Shown: positions 1 to 9,581 of the stretch, piece by piece | Numbering within the stretch: position 1 is the stretch's first letter | How the letters are laid out: every line of letters starts with the position of its first letter | Assembly (NCBI RefSeq): GCF_003173715.1 | Contig: NZ_CP029550.1 | Span: 6,402,001 to 6,466,000, forward strand | Length of the DNA: 64,000 nt | Reading direction: 5' to 3' | From: Methylobacterium durans | GTDB taxonomy: Bacteria > Pseudomonadota > Alphaproteobacteria > Rhizobiales > Beijerinckiaceae | Notes under the pieces: model-generated | Told to the model about the DNA's origin: nothing | Seen by the model: only the letters and a program-made list of their open reading frames with translations | Database searches by the model: none | Translations under genes and position numbers: made by a program

Positions 1-777
1 CCGGGCGAGGCTCGGCGCGGCGCGGGTGAGGAGAGCCCACAGGGTCGGCACGCCGGCGAGTCCGGTGATGCGGTGGCGCTCGAGGGCGCGCACCACCTCG
101 TCGCCGAAGCGGAAGCTGAGGAGCACGCAGGCCGCACCCTGCTCGACGCTCGTGAGCAGCTGGTTCAGCCCGTAATCGAACGACAGGGGCAGCACCGAGA
201 GGATACGCTCGTCCGGCCCGATGGCCAGGTAGGTCCGCACGATGCGGGTCCCCGCGATCAGGTTGGCGTGACTCAGCATCACGCCCTTGGGCAGGCCGGT
301 CGAGCCCGAGGTGTAGAGGATCGCGGCGAGGTCCTGCGGATCCGCGCGGGGGATTGGCGGCGCCCCGCCCTCGAACGGTGCGTCGAGATCGCGGATCACG
401 CGCAATCCCGGCAGGTCGTCGAGGGCGTCTCCGAGTCCCGCGTCAAGGTTGTCGTCGGTGAGGAGTGCCGCCGCGCCGCAATCGGCGAGGATGTGGCGCA
501 CCTGCGGCGGCCGAAGGCTCGGGTGTATCGGCACGAACACGGCGCCGGCCCGCGCGATCGCGAAGACCGCGACGCATTCGGGGATCGATTTCGGCAGCAG
601 GATGCCGACCCGGTCGCCCGGCCGGGCGCCGGCCCCTGCGAGGCGGGCGGCGAGCGCGGCCGTCCGGGCCCGGAAGGCGCCGTAGGTCAGCTTGCTCGCA
701 CCGTCGATGATCGCGACGCGCTCGGGCGCGCAGGCCGCGCCGTCGAGGAGGTCGTGCAGGAGGATGGGTGAGGTCAT
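1..777 (-). CDS. AMP-forming acyl-CoA/acyl-acid ligase (3' end outside window)
   Basis: This is an ANL-superfamily adenylating enzyme, which activates a carboxylic acid as acyl-AMP and passes it to a thiol, here plausibly the carrier protein encoded just upstream. About 259 residues are visible from the ATG at 777. The adenylation P-loop LYTSGSTGLPKGVMLSH lies about 165 residues in, after the N-terminal sequence TSPILLHDLLDGAA. The C-terminal part, with the hinge and catalytic lysine, lies beyond the window. The N-terminus resembles ligases of exosortase-type and secondary-metabolite loci that act with a dedicated carrier protein (inference from memory of the family). It is co-oriented with the ACP 93 bp upstream, so one operon is likely. 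Confidence 0.85.
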   Translation of the reverse strand, partial: MTSPILLHDLLDGAACAPERVAIIDGASKLTYGAFRARTAALAARLAGAGARPGDRVGILLPKSIPECVAVFAIARAGAVFVPIHPSLRPPQVRHILADCGAAALLTDDNLDAGLGDALDDLPGLRVIRDLDAPFEGGAPPIPRADPQDLAAILYTSGSTGLPKGVMLSHANLIAGTRIVRTYLAIGPDERILSVLPLSFDYGLNQLLTSVEQGAACVLLSFRFGDEVVRALERHRITGLAGVPTLWALLTRAAPSLAR

Positions 778-870
778 CCCGGCGAGCCCGGACCCTGTTC
801 GGACCGAGGATGCGGCCCGCGCCGCGTCAGGTCAGGACGCGGAACGGGAGGGACCGTCCGTCCGGGACGA

Positions 871-1161
871 TCATGCGGCGGCATGCTCGAGTTGCGTGCG
901 CGTGGCGTCGACCTGGCCGGCGATGTAGCGGGCGAGCGCATCGACGCTCTCGAAATTCTCGAGGCCGAACGCCTCCTCCCCGATTTCCACGCCGAAGCGC
1001 TCGCCGAGGTCGAGCACGAGGTCGAGCACGCCGATGGAATCGAGGGCGTCGCTCGTCACGAGGGAGGTCTGCCCCGTCACGGCCCCGGGCGCGAGGCCGG
1101 GATTGCGGCCGGCGATGAAGTCGAGGATCGCCTCCCGCACCGCTTTCGTCTGAACCAGCAC
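871..1161 (-). CDS. acyl carrier protein (phosphopantetheine-binding)
   Basis: A 96-residue free-standing carrier protein. The motif DALDSIGVLDLVLDL contains the DS(I/L) serine that receives 4'-phosphopantetheine, in the usual place about 40 residues in, followed by the helix around FGVEIGEEAF. The start is a GTG at 1161 behind a GGGGGA ribosome-binding site, and no better ATG is available. It sits between the second transglutaminase gene and the acyl ligase gene on the same strand. It probably carries an acyl or aminoacyl group made by the ligase. It is not the fatty-acid acpP, whose sequence is far more acidic and conserved. The substrate is unknown. Confidence 0.85.
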   Translation of the reverse strand: MLVQTKAVREAILDFIAGRNPGLAPGAVTGQTSLVTSDALDSIGVLDLVLDLGERFGVEIGEEAFGLENFESVDALARYIAGQVDATRTQLEHAAA

Positions 1162-1261
1162 CGTGTTGTCTCCCCCGCGATTCCGGACCGGGACCGCGCG
1201 CCATATCGATCCGAGACCGAAAAGTCCATGACGCCTGAATGACGGCCGAATGCGGACGCAA

Positions 1262-2194
1262 TCAGGCGACGACGGCTTCCCGCACCGCGCGGATCTCGTC
1301 CGCTGCCTTCTCCGGCATCGGCTCGTCCTCGGGCACCACGTCGACCTCGACCTTGAGCTTCTGCGAGCCCGAGGCCGAAACGATGCCGTCGATGGGCGAG
1401 ACGTCGCCGTAGTCGCGACCGCGCGCGACGACGATATGGTGATCCCGCACGCCGACGCCATTGGTCGGGTCGAGACCGTGCCAACGTCCGTCGCACCAGA
1501 GCGCAACCCAGGCGTGGCTCGCATCCGCCCCGCGCAGGCGCGGGCGGCCGGGGGGCGGCGTCGTCCGCAGGTAGCCGCCGACATAGGCGGCGGGCAGGCC
1601 GAGGCCGCGCAAGGCGGCGATCATGATGTGGGCGAAGTCCTGGCAGACGCCGGCCCGCAGGGCGAAGGATTCGGCGAGCGGCGTCGCGACCGTGGTGGCC
1701 TTGGAATCGAAGCGGAAATCGGCGCCGATCCGGTGCATCAGCGCGACGGCGCCGCCGTAGGCGCTGCGCCCCGGCGGGAAGCTCGCCCGGGCGTAGTCCG
1801 TCACCGCGGGCACCAGCGGCACCCGCGCGCTGGGGAACAGGAAGTGGGCCGGCGCGTCGGGCCCGAGGCTGGGCTCGGCGAGGGCGGCCTCGCGAACCGC
1901 CTCCCAGGACGGGCCGGATTCCGGCTCCGGCAGGGGCGGCCGCTCCACCCGCACGCGGGAGACCGCCTCGACCCGGAATTCGGTATGGGGCGTGTCGAGG
2001 ATGAAGGAGACCGTCTCGCTGCCGAAATAGTCCCGGCGCAGGGTGCGGGTGCGCGGCTCGGGACCGAGCGAGACAGTGCTCTCCAGCACGGTCTGCCCCT
2101 CGCCGTCCTGCGGCCGCAGGCGCAGCGAGCAGCGGGCGAAGCGAACCGGCCTGCGGTAGCGGTAGGCGGTCAGATGGCGCAGCGTGTAGATCAC
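1262..2194 (-). CDS. transglutaminase-like cysteine protease family protein
   Basis: A 310-residue protein with a Bact_transglu_N domain ([17 protein letters not shown], residues 1-80) and a transglutaminase core. The catalytic triad is visible: Cys in AGVCQDFAH, His in ADASHAWVALW, Asp in HGLDPTNG. Such proteins cleave or transfer amide bonds. Their role in this conserved cluster with ATP-grasp and alpha-E proteins is predicted to be peptide processing (published comparative genomics of amidoligases; not shown biochemically here). It starts with GTG at 2194, overlapping the stop of the upstream ATP-grasp gene by 4 bp, which implies translational coupling. Confidence 0.9.
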   Translation of the reverse strand: MIYTLRHLTAYRYRRPVRFARCSLRLRPQDGEGQTVLESTVSLGPEPRTRTLRRDYFGSETVSFILDTPHTEFRVEAVSRVRVERPPLPEPESGPSWEAVREAALAEPSLGPDAPAHFLFPSARVPLVPAVTDYARASFPPGRSAYGGAVALMHRIGADFRFDSKATTVATPLAESFALRAGVCQDFAHIMIAALRGLGLPAAYVGGYLRTTPPPGRPRLRGADASHAWVALWCDGRWHGLDPTNGVGVRDHHIVVARGRDYGDVSPIDGIVSASGSQKLKVEVDVVPEDEPMPEKAADEIRAVREAVVA

Positions 2195-4710
2195 GCGAGT
2201 CCCACGAGCTTCTCCGGGCGCAGGCCCTGGGGCCCGTTGGGGAAGTACCGTCCCGCGACGGCATCGGCGAGGCGCTCCAGGTCGCTCTCGAGCCGCGCCA
2301 TCGCGACGCCGTCGAGGTCGGCCGCCTCGCAGCCCGCGAACTCGGCGCGAATCCGGGCGGCGAGCCGCCGATGCGACTCCGGGATGCCGTCCGCCGACAG
2401 CGCCGGAAGGTCGTCCAAGTGGCGCAGGATCGCCTCAACCTGGAAGGCGACCGAGCGCGGGTTGAAGGGGTCGAGGAGCACCATGTCGCGCACCGGCTCG
2501 AGGGCCACGCCCTGCATGTAGCGCGCCCCGTAGGTCACTTGCGAGTCGCACAGTGCCAGCATCACCCCGAGATCGTCCGCGCTCGCCTCGTCGCCCGCGA
2601 AGCTCATGGCGAAGGAGCAGGTGTTGATCGCCCGCTCGATCCGGCGCCCGAGATCGACGAAATGCCAGCCCGCAGCCCGGCTCATGTTCTCCTGGGTCAG
2701 GCCCGAGAGCGCGGCGATGTGGCTCAGCGCCCGCTCGGCCCGGCCGAGGAGTTGCGCCTCGGCGAAGTCGCGGCCCTCGTCGAGGGCGAGGAGGTCGGTG
2801 AGGTCGGCGAGCACCCGCCACGCCTCGCCGGAGAGGCGGGTGCGCAGTGTCGCTGCGTTGCGGCGCGCCCGCTCGACATGGGCGCGGGCCGAGCCGTGGA
2901 TCTCGCGCCCGATCAGCGCCTCCTGCGCGAGCGCCGCGGTCGGTAGGCCGGGAGCGCTCACCGCCCCCCACTCTGCCAGGATCGCGCGGAGGCGCTGGGC
3001 GGCCGGGGCCCGAACATCGCCCGTGATGTCGGTGACGACGGCCTCGCCGACGCTGACGAGATGGGCCAGGACGAGGCGGATCACCGCCTCGGCGCGCTCG
3101 GCGTAGCGGCCGAACCAGAACAGGCCGTCGGCCGCCCGCGACGGCAGATGGCCGGCGATGCGCCGCACCCGCGGCGCGCCCTGCAGGGCCGGAGTCGGTG
3201 CATCGACGGGCGTGTCCGACAGGACCCAGACGTCGGCGGACCGGATGCCGAGGCGCATCTCGATCGGGTCGACGTCCGGGCGCTCCGAGATCCGGCAGAA
3301 TCCGCCGGGCAGGACGCGCCAGCCCTCGGGCGTCGCCGCCGCGAAGACGCGCAGGGCGAAGGGCCGCGGCACGAAGCGCAATCCCGCATCCGTTCGCTCC
3401 CAGCCCGGCATGGTCGAGAGCGGCGCGGGCTCCTGCCCCACGTAATCGAAGGGCCTGTCGCGCAGGGCCTCCAGCACCCGTGCCCGCTCGGCCGCGATCG
3501 TGGGCGGGGCGAGGATCGCGTCGCGCCCCGCCCCGCGGGTCGGGGTGGCGGCGGGCTTCAACGTCAGGCCGTCGAGGTGGTCGCGGACATGGGCGAGCCC
3601 GTCCGGATCGCCGCACCACCAGGTGCGCGGACTCTCGAGCCTGAGATCCTCGCCGGTGAGCGCCCGGGCGATCCGCGGCAGATAGGCGGCGAGCGCGCCC
3701 GACTCGACCATGCCGGAGCCCGGCATGTTGCCCATCACGAGGCTGCCGTTGCGCAGCGCGTCGATCACGCCCGGGATGCCGAGGCGAGAGGCCGGATTCA
3801 ATTCCAGCGGGTCGAGGTAATCGGCGTCGATGCGCCGCCAGAGCACGTCGGCGCGCTTGAGCCCGGAGACGGTGCGGACGTGCAGGCAGCCGTCCTGCAT
3901 CACGAGATCGTCGCCCTCGACGAGCATTAGGCCGAGATAGCGAGCGAGCGCCGCCTGCTCGACGTAGGTCGAGGAGAAGGGGCCGGAGGTCAGCAGGCAG
4001 ATCCGCGGCTCCGAGCGCTCGGAGCCCGCGGCGAGCGCCTGCCGGAAGGCCTGGAAGAAGGCGGGCAGGCGCTCGACATGGAGGTCCTGGTAGAGGTCCG
4101 GGAAGGCGCGGGTCAGCACCATCCGGTTTTCCAGGGCGTAGCCGAGGCCGGAGGGGGCCTGGGTGCGGTCGGCGAGCACCCGCCAGCGCCCGTCGGCGCC
4201 GCGCCCGATATCGGCGGCGTAGAGCTTCAGGTAGCGCCCGCCCGGGGGCGCCACGCCGTGGAGGGGGCGCAGGAATTCCGGGCTGCCCGCCACGATTGCG
4301 GCCGGCAGCAGGCCGTCCGCCACGAGCCGGCCCGGACCGTAGACGTCGGCGAGAATCGCCTCCATCAGCGCGGCGCGCTGGACGAGCCCCTCGCTCAGGG
4401 CCCTCCATTCGGGCGCGTCGATCACGAGGGGCAGGGAGCCGAGAGGCCAGGCGTGCTCCCGCTGGTCGCCGTAGATCCGGTAGGAGATGCCCGCATCCCG
4501 GATGTGCCGCTCGGCCGAGACGAAGCGGGCCATGATCTCGCGCTCGGGCAGGGTCCCGAGCCGGTCGAGCAGCGAGGTCCAGGCGCCGCGCGGACGCCCG
4601 TCCGCATCGAGGAACTCGTCGGGCAGGCCGGCCTGCGGACGATAGGCGCCAATCCAGCGGGCGAGCCGCTCGGACACGCCCTCCCCGTCCGCTGACCGGC
4701 CCGCGCTCAT
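2191..4710 (-). CDS. circularly permuted ATP-grasp / alpha-E fusion protein
   Basis: An 839-residue protein. Residues about 1-480 are a type-2 circularly permuted ATP-grasp domain, recognisable from [45 protein letters not shown] and [10 protein letters not shown]. Residues about 520-835 are the all-helical alpha-E domain, starting near [12 protein letters not shown] and containing [26 protein letters not shown]-grasp enzymes activate a carboxylate with ATP and join it to an amine. Many genomes keep the two parts as separate genes, and here they are fused. ATG at 4710 overlaps the upstream stop (ATGA) and its own stop overlaps the next start (GTGA), so three genes are translationally linked. 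Confidence 0.9.
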   Translation of the reverse strand: MSAGRSADGEGVSERLARWIGAYRPQAGLPDEFLDADGRPRGAWTSLLDRLGTLPEREIMARFVSAERHIRDAGISYRIYGDQREHAWPLGSLPLVIDAPEWRALSEGLVQRAALMEAILADVYGPGRLVADGLLPAAIVAGSPEFLRPLHGVAPPGGRYLKLYAADIGRGADGRWRVLADRTQAPSGLGYALENRMVLTRAFPDLYQDLHVERLPAFFQAFRQALAAGSERSEPRICLLTSGPFSSTYVEQAALARYLGLMLVEGDDLVMQDGCLHVRTVSGLKRADVLWRRIDADYLDPLELNPASRLGIPGVIDALRNGSLVMGNMPGSGMVESGALAAYLPRIARALTGEDLRLESPRTWWCGDPDGLAHVRDHLDGLTLKPAATPTRGAGRDAILAPPTIAAERARVLEALRDRPFDYVGQEPAPLSTMPGWERTDAGLRFVPRPFALRVFAAATPEGWRVLPGGFCRISERPDVDPIEMRLGIRSADVWVLSDTPVDAPTPALQGAPRVRRIAGHLPSRAADGLFWFGRYAERAEAVIRLVLAHLVSVGEAVVTDITGDVRAPAAQRLRAILAEWGAVSAPGLPTAALAQEALIGREIHGSARAHVERARRNAATLRTRLSGEAWRVLADLTDLLALDEGRDFAEAQLLGRAERALSHIAALSGLTQENMSRAAGWHFVDLGRRIERAINTCSFAMSFAGDEASADDLGVMLALCDSQVTYGARYMQGVALEPVRDMVLLDPFNPRSVAFQVEAILRHLDDLPALSADGIPESHRRLAARIRAEFAGCEAADLDGVAMARLESDLERLADAVAGRYFPNGPQGLRPEKLVGLA

Positions 4711-7700
4711 CGGGGCGCCGGCACGCGCAGGTCGAGGGTGAGGGGGAACTCGGGGTTCACCTCCTCGCGGGGCATCGCGACCCGGCCCGGCGTGTGGCCC
4801 TGGGCCTGGAAGCGGGCGAGGCGACGCCCCTCCGCCTCGTAGGTGTTGACCGGGTAGGTCTCGTAATTGCGCCCGCCCGGATGCGCGACGTGGTAGCGGC
4901 AGCCGCCCAGCGAGCGCCCGCTCCAGGCGTCGAGGACGTCGAGGGTGAGGGGCGCGTGGGGAGCAATCGTCGGGTGCATCGACGAGGCCGGCTGCCACGC
5001 CTTGAAACGCAGGCCCGCCACCGCCTCGCCCGCCGTGCCGGTGCCCGTCATGGGCAGGCGCCGCCCGTTGCAGGCGATGACGTGGCGGCCCGGCACGAAG
5101 CCGCCGACCTTGACCTGCAGGCGCTCGACCGAGCTGTCGACGTAGCGCACCGTGCCACCGATCGCCCCCTCCTCGCCCAGCACGTGCCAGGGCTCCAGCG
5201 CCTGTCGCAGCTCCATCGTGACGCCGCCATGCTCGACCCGGCCGAAAACGGGAAAGCGGAATTCCCGCTGCGCCTCGAAGGCCGCCGGATCGAACGCGTA
5301 GCCGGCGTGGGCGAGGTCCTCCAGCACGCCGAGGAAGTCGGCCCAGAGGAAATGCGGCAGCATGAAGCGATCGTGGAGCGCCGTGCCCCAGCGGACACAG
5401 CCGCCGACCTGCGGCTCGCGCCACAGCCACGCCACCAGCGCGCGCAGGAGGAGCTGCTGGGCGAGGCTCATGCGCGGGTCCGGCGGCATCTCGAAGCCGC
5501 GGAACTCGAGGAGGCCGAGCCGCCCGGTCGGCCCGTCCGGCGAGTAGAGCTTGTCGATGCAGATCTCGGCCCGGTGGGTGTTGCCGGTGACGTCCACGAG
5601 GATGTTGCGGAAGATCCGGTCGACGAGCCAGCGCGGGATGTTCGGATCGTCCGGCGCGGGCACCTGCGCGAGAGCGATCTCGAGCTCGTAGAGGCCGTCG
5701 TGGCGGGCCTCGTCCATGCGCGGCGCCTGGCTCGTCGGGCCGACGTAGAGACCCGAGAACAGGTAGGACAGGGACGGGTGGCGCTGCCAGTAGAGGACAA
5801 GGCTCTTCAGGAGGTCCGGCCGGCGCAGGAAGGGCGAATCGTCCGGGCTCGCGCCGCCCATCACGACGTGGTTGCCGCCGCCCGTGCCCGTGTGGCGCCC
5901 GTCGATCATGAACTTCTGGGCGCCGAGCCGCGTCTCGCGGGCCTCCGCGTAGAGGTCGCTCGTGATGCGCACGGCCTCGCGCCAGGTCGCGGCCGGATGC
6001 ACGTTGACCTCGATCACGCCGGGGTCGGGCGTCACCTTGATCACGTTGAGCCGCGGATCGTAGGGCGGCTCGTAGCCCTCGATCTGGAGGGACTGGCCGA
6101 TCTCGGCCGCGGATGCTTCCAAGAGGCCGAGGAGTTCGAGGTACTCGTCGGCCCGCTGCACCGGCGGCATGAAGACGTGGAGGATGCCGTCCCGCGGCTC
6201 GACGGCGAGCGCCGTGCGCACCGCCACGCCCGTGATGCCCGCCCCGTTCCGGGTCGCCGCGCCCGGATGATCCTTCGATTCGGGATGGTCCTTGGGCAGG
6301 CCCGCACGCGCCTCCAGCGGGTCCTGCGGCTGGTAATAGGGATAGTGCTCGGGCGGCACGTGCGGCAGCGAGCCGAGCGGGAGGCGGAAGCCGAGCGGCG
6401 AATCGCCCGGCGTCAGGAAGGCGTGGCCCCGGCGGAAATCCCAGGCTTCCGAGATCCAGCACCGGTCCGCCCCGCCGTCCTTGCCGGTCGGCAGGCTCGC
6501 GAGCGGCAGCACGTAGCCGGCCGGCTCGCCGAGGCCCCGCTCGAACGTGCGCCGCATGCGGGCATCGTCCTCGGCGTTCGGCAGCATCGGCTGTTCGGCC
6601 CTGACGTTCACGGGCAGTTCCGCTTCCTTCTCGGACCAGTATTTCGGGTCCTCGAAGGCCGGGAGCACGTAGTCGGGCAGTTCGAGCCGGCGGGCGAGGC
6701 CGTCGATCAGGGCTTTGGCCTGCTGCGCCGTCGCCTCCCGCGGGCCGTCCTCGGCGGCGATCAGCGCGTCGTCGCGCCAGACGGGCTCCCCGTCCCGCCG
6801 CCAGTAGAGGGCGAAGGCCCAGCGGGGCAGGCTCTCGCCGGGGTACCATTTGCCCTGGCCGTAATGGAGCATGCCGCCCGGCGCGAAGCGGGCGCGCAGG
6901 CGCCGGATCAGCTTGTCGGCGAGCCCGCGCTTGGTCGGGCCGACCGCGGCGGCGTTCCATTCCGGGCTCTCGAAATCGTCGACCGAGACGAAGGTCGGCT
7001 CGCCGCCCATGGTCAGGCGCACGTCCTGCGCAGAGAGATCCGCGTCGATCCGGTCGCCGAGCCTGTCCATCGCAGTCCAGACCGCGTCCGAGAAGGGCTT
7101 GGTGATGCGCGGCGCCTCGGCCACGCGCGTCACCGTCATCTCGAAGCCGAACTCGACGCCGGCCGGCTCCGCGAGACCCGAGATCGGCGCGGCGGCGCTG
7201 TAATGGGGCGTGGCGGCGAGCGGGATGTGGCCCTCGCCGCAAAGGAGGCCCGAAGTCGCGTCGAGGCCGACCCAGCCAGCACCCGGCAGGTAGACCTCCG
7301 CCCAGGCATGGAGGTCCGTGAAGTCCGTCTTGGTGCCCTCCGGCCCGTCCACCGCGGTCGTGTCCGGCACGAGCTGGATCAGGTAGCCCGAGACGAAACG
7401 GGCGGCGAGGCCGATCCGGCGCAGCACCTGCACGAGGAGCCACGCCGAGTCGCGGCAGGAGCCGCTCCCGAGCTTCAGCGTCTCGGCCGGCGCCTGCACG
7501 CCCGGCTCCATCCGCACGCCGTAGGCGACCTCCGAGCGGACGAGATCGTTCAGGGCGACGAGGAAGGAGACGGTCCCGCTCTCCCCGGCAGCCGCGCGAG
7601 CAGGGTCTCCATCTCAGGGCCGTCCGCGTCCTCGGGCTGCCGGTAGGGGGCAAGCTCCGCGGAGAGGTCGTCGGCGTAGGCGAAGGGCCAGGTCTGGGCG

Positions 7701-7993
7701 TAGTCCTCCAGGAAAAAGTCGAACGGATTGATCACCGACAGGTCGGCGGTGAGGTCGACCTCGACCTTCAGCTCGGTGGTCTTCTCGGGGAAGACCAGTC
7801 GGGCGAGCCAGTTGCCGTTCGGGTCCTGCTGCCAGTTCACGAAATGGTTCGCGGGCGTCACCTTGAGGGCGTAGGCCGGGATCTTGGTCCGCGCATGCGG
7901 CGCCGGGCGCAGGCGCACCACCTGCGGCCCGAGGGCGATCGGTCGGTCGTAGCGGTAATGGGTGACGTGGTGCAGGGCGGCTTTGATCGACAC
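4707..7993 (-). pseudogene. transglutaminase + DUF2126 putative amidoligase, frameshifted
   Basis: The full reading gives about 1,095 residues, the normal length for this family. It has Bact_transglu_N (from the GTG at 7993), a transglutaminase core with Cys in [10 protein letters not shown] and His in [12 protein letters not shown] followed by GLDATSG, then the large DUF2126 region, which Pfam labels a putative amidoligase. The frame breaks at the GGGG run read from 7586 to 7583. The first part ends at a stop at 7550, while the next part continues in the other frame as [18 protein letters not shown]. One extra G restores LPG-ESG and the whole protein. A sequencing error is the likeliest cause. 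If real, only an N-terminal fragment and a possible restart at 7517 would be made. First gene of the coupled cluster. Confidence 0.85.
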
Positions 7994-8306
7994 GGGCGCT
8001 CCGGTCTTCGGGACGGTGGCTTCGGGGCCGCCTCAGGGCGACGGGACCGGATCCCGCCGGGAATCATCCCGCGAGGATAGCACGGGTGGACCCGTCAAGG
8101 CGGTCCCGCAGCTGGGCAGGCCGGGGCGAGGGAGCGTCAAGCAAGTTCCATGCAGCCGAGGCGCCCACCGTCCGCCGCCCGTTCCTTGCCGAGGCGCGCC
8201 TGCCGGGGCAAGGCCCTCTCGGCGGCGGGGAACTTTGACGGGTGAGGCGCCTTGTCGCTCGATAGGGCGGCCGGGGCGCGCCACCGGCCGTCTCCCGGAA
8301 CTCGTC
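7994..8306. other. intergenic region, divergent promoters
   Basis: This 313-bp stretch separates the minus-strand transglutaminase cluster from the plus-strand metallopeptidase gene. No gene, repeat or clear hairpin is visible. It must hold both promoters, but no convincing -35/-10 pair stands out. Confidence 0.5.
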
Positions 8307-9494
8307 ATGAAGATCTTCCAGTGCCAGGCCTGCGACCAGCCCGTCTCGTTCGAGAGCACGGCCTGCGAGAGTTGCGAGCGCCGCCTCGGCTACGTCTGCG
8401 AGGTGCACGAGGTCTCGGCGCTGGAGCCTTCCGAGCCCTTCGCCCACCAGCAGGCCGAGCGGGCGCCGACCTTCCACGCCTACGCCCATCCGGCCCGCAA
8501 GGTCCGGTTCTGCGCGAACGCGGCCTACGGCGCCTGCAACTGGCTGGTGGCGGAGGATTCGCCCGATCTCTACTGCACCGCCTGCCGCCACAACCGGGTG
8601 GTGCCCGACCTCGCCGTGCCTTGGAACCTGGCGCGCTGGCGCCAGATCGAGGCCGCCAAGCACCGAATGTTCTACTCGCTGCTGCGCCTCGACCTGCCGT
8701 TGCCGACCCGTGCCGAGGATCCGGCCGGCCTCGCCTTCGATTTCCTGGTCGATCCGGCCGAGAGCTTCCTGATCGGGCCGCCGATCCTCACCGGCCACCT
8801 CGACGGGCTGATCACCCTCAACATCGCGGAGGCCGACGACGTCGAGCGCGAGCGCCGCCGCCTCCTGTTCGGCGAGTATTACCGCACGCTGCTCGGCCAC
8901 TTCCGCCACGAGATCGGGCATTACTTCTGGAACGTGCTGGTGCGCGACGACCCGAGCCTGTGGACCTTCCGGTCCCTGTTCGGGGACGAGAGCCAGGATT
9001 ACGGCGCGGCGCTCCAGCGCCACTACGCCAACGGCGCTCCGGGAGATTGGGAGGAATCCTACGTCTCGGCCTACGCGACGAGCCACCCCTGGGAGGATTT
9101 CGCCGAGACCTGGGCGCATTACCTCCACATGGTCGACACGATCGAGACCGCCTCCACCTTCGAGCTGCACGTGCGCCCGCGCCTGCGCCACGGGCCGGCA
9201 GAGCCCGTGGTGATCGACTTCGACCCCCACCGCACCCCGGATCTCGGCCGGCTGATCGAGGCGTGGCTGCCCCTCACCTACGCGGTGAACTCGTTGAGCC
9301 GCAGCATGGGCCAGACCTCGCTCTACCCGTTCAAGCTGACGCCGGCGGTGATCGCCAAGCTCGCCTTCGTCCACGAGCGCATCTACGCCGTGCGCCGGCA
9401 GGATTCGGCGCTGCCCGGCGCGGAGGCCGGCGCCGACATCCTGAAGGCGGTGATCGCCGGCCTGCGCAACCCCGTGGCGGCGCCGAACGTGTGA
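8307..9494 (+). CDS. putative zinc-binding metallopeptidase with N-terminal zinc ribbon
   Basis: A 395-residue protein. The N-terminus carries a zinc ribbon (CQACDQPVSFESTACESCERR, then CANAAYGACNW and CTACRHNR). The middle has the metalloprotease motif HEIGHYFW near residue 210, with a downstream Glu in DFAETWAHYLHMVD. The architecture matches the bacterial 'putative zinc-binding metallopeptidase' family (zinc ribbon plus Peptidase_Mx). No signal peptide or membrane segment is visible, so it is probably cytoplasmic. Substrate unknown. The start ATG follows a short leader. Homologues are often near transglutaminase/ATP-grasp clusters, so a joint role in peptide turnover is possible but unproven. 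Confidence 0.85.
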   Translation: MKIFQCQACDQPVSFESTACESCERRLGYVCEVHEVSALEPSEPFAHQQAERAPTFHAYAHPARKVRFCANAAYGACNWLVAEDSPDLYCTACRHNRVVPDLAVPWNLARWRQIEAAKHRMFYSLLRLDLPLPTRAEDPAGLAFDFLVDPAESFLIGPPILTGHLDGLITLNIAEADDVERERRRLLFGEYYRTLLGHFRHEIGHYFWNVLVRDDPSLWTFRSLFGDESQDYGAALQRHYANGAPGDWEESYVSAYATSHPWEDFAETWAHYLHMVDTIETASTFELHVRPRLRHGPAEPVVIDFDPHRTPDLGRLIEAWLPLTYAVNSLSRSMGQTSLYPFKLTPAVIAKLAFVHERIYAVRRQDSALPGAEAGADILKAVIAGLRNPVAAPNV

Positions 9495-9534
9495 GGCGGC
9501 TCGGGCGTTGAGGAAGTCCCGGGCCGCGACCGGC

Positions 9535-9579
9535 CCATCGAGCCGCTTTCCATCGAGCCGCTTGCCGTCGAGGCGCTTC
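9535..9579. repeat. three tandem copies of a 15-bp unit
   Basis: Units CCATCGAGCCGCTTT, CCATCGAGCCGCTTG and CCGTCGAGGCGCTTC lie end to end and stop 2 bp before the ligD-like ATG. The unit is five codons long and in frame with the gene, but no in-frame start lies upstream, so it is probably untranslated leader. Confidence 0.8.
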
Positions 9580-9581
9580 CC

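Noticed and set aside
4794..7646. Long plus-strand open frame opposite the DUF2126 gene
   Set aside because: Antisense shadow: Arg/His/Leu-rich without family motifs, while the other strand encodes recognisable domains throughout.
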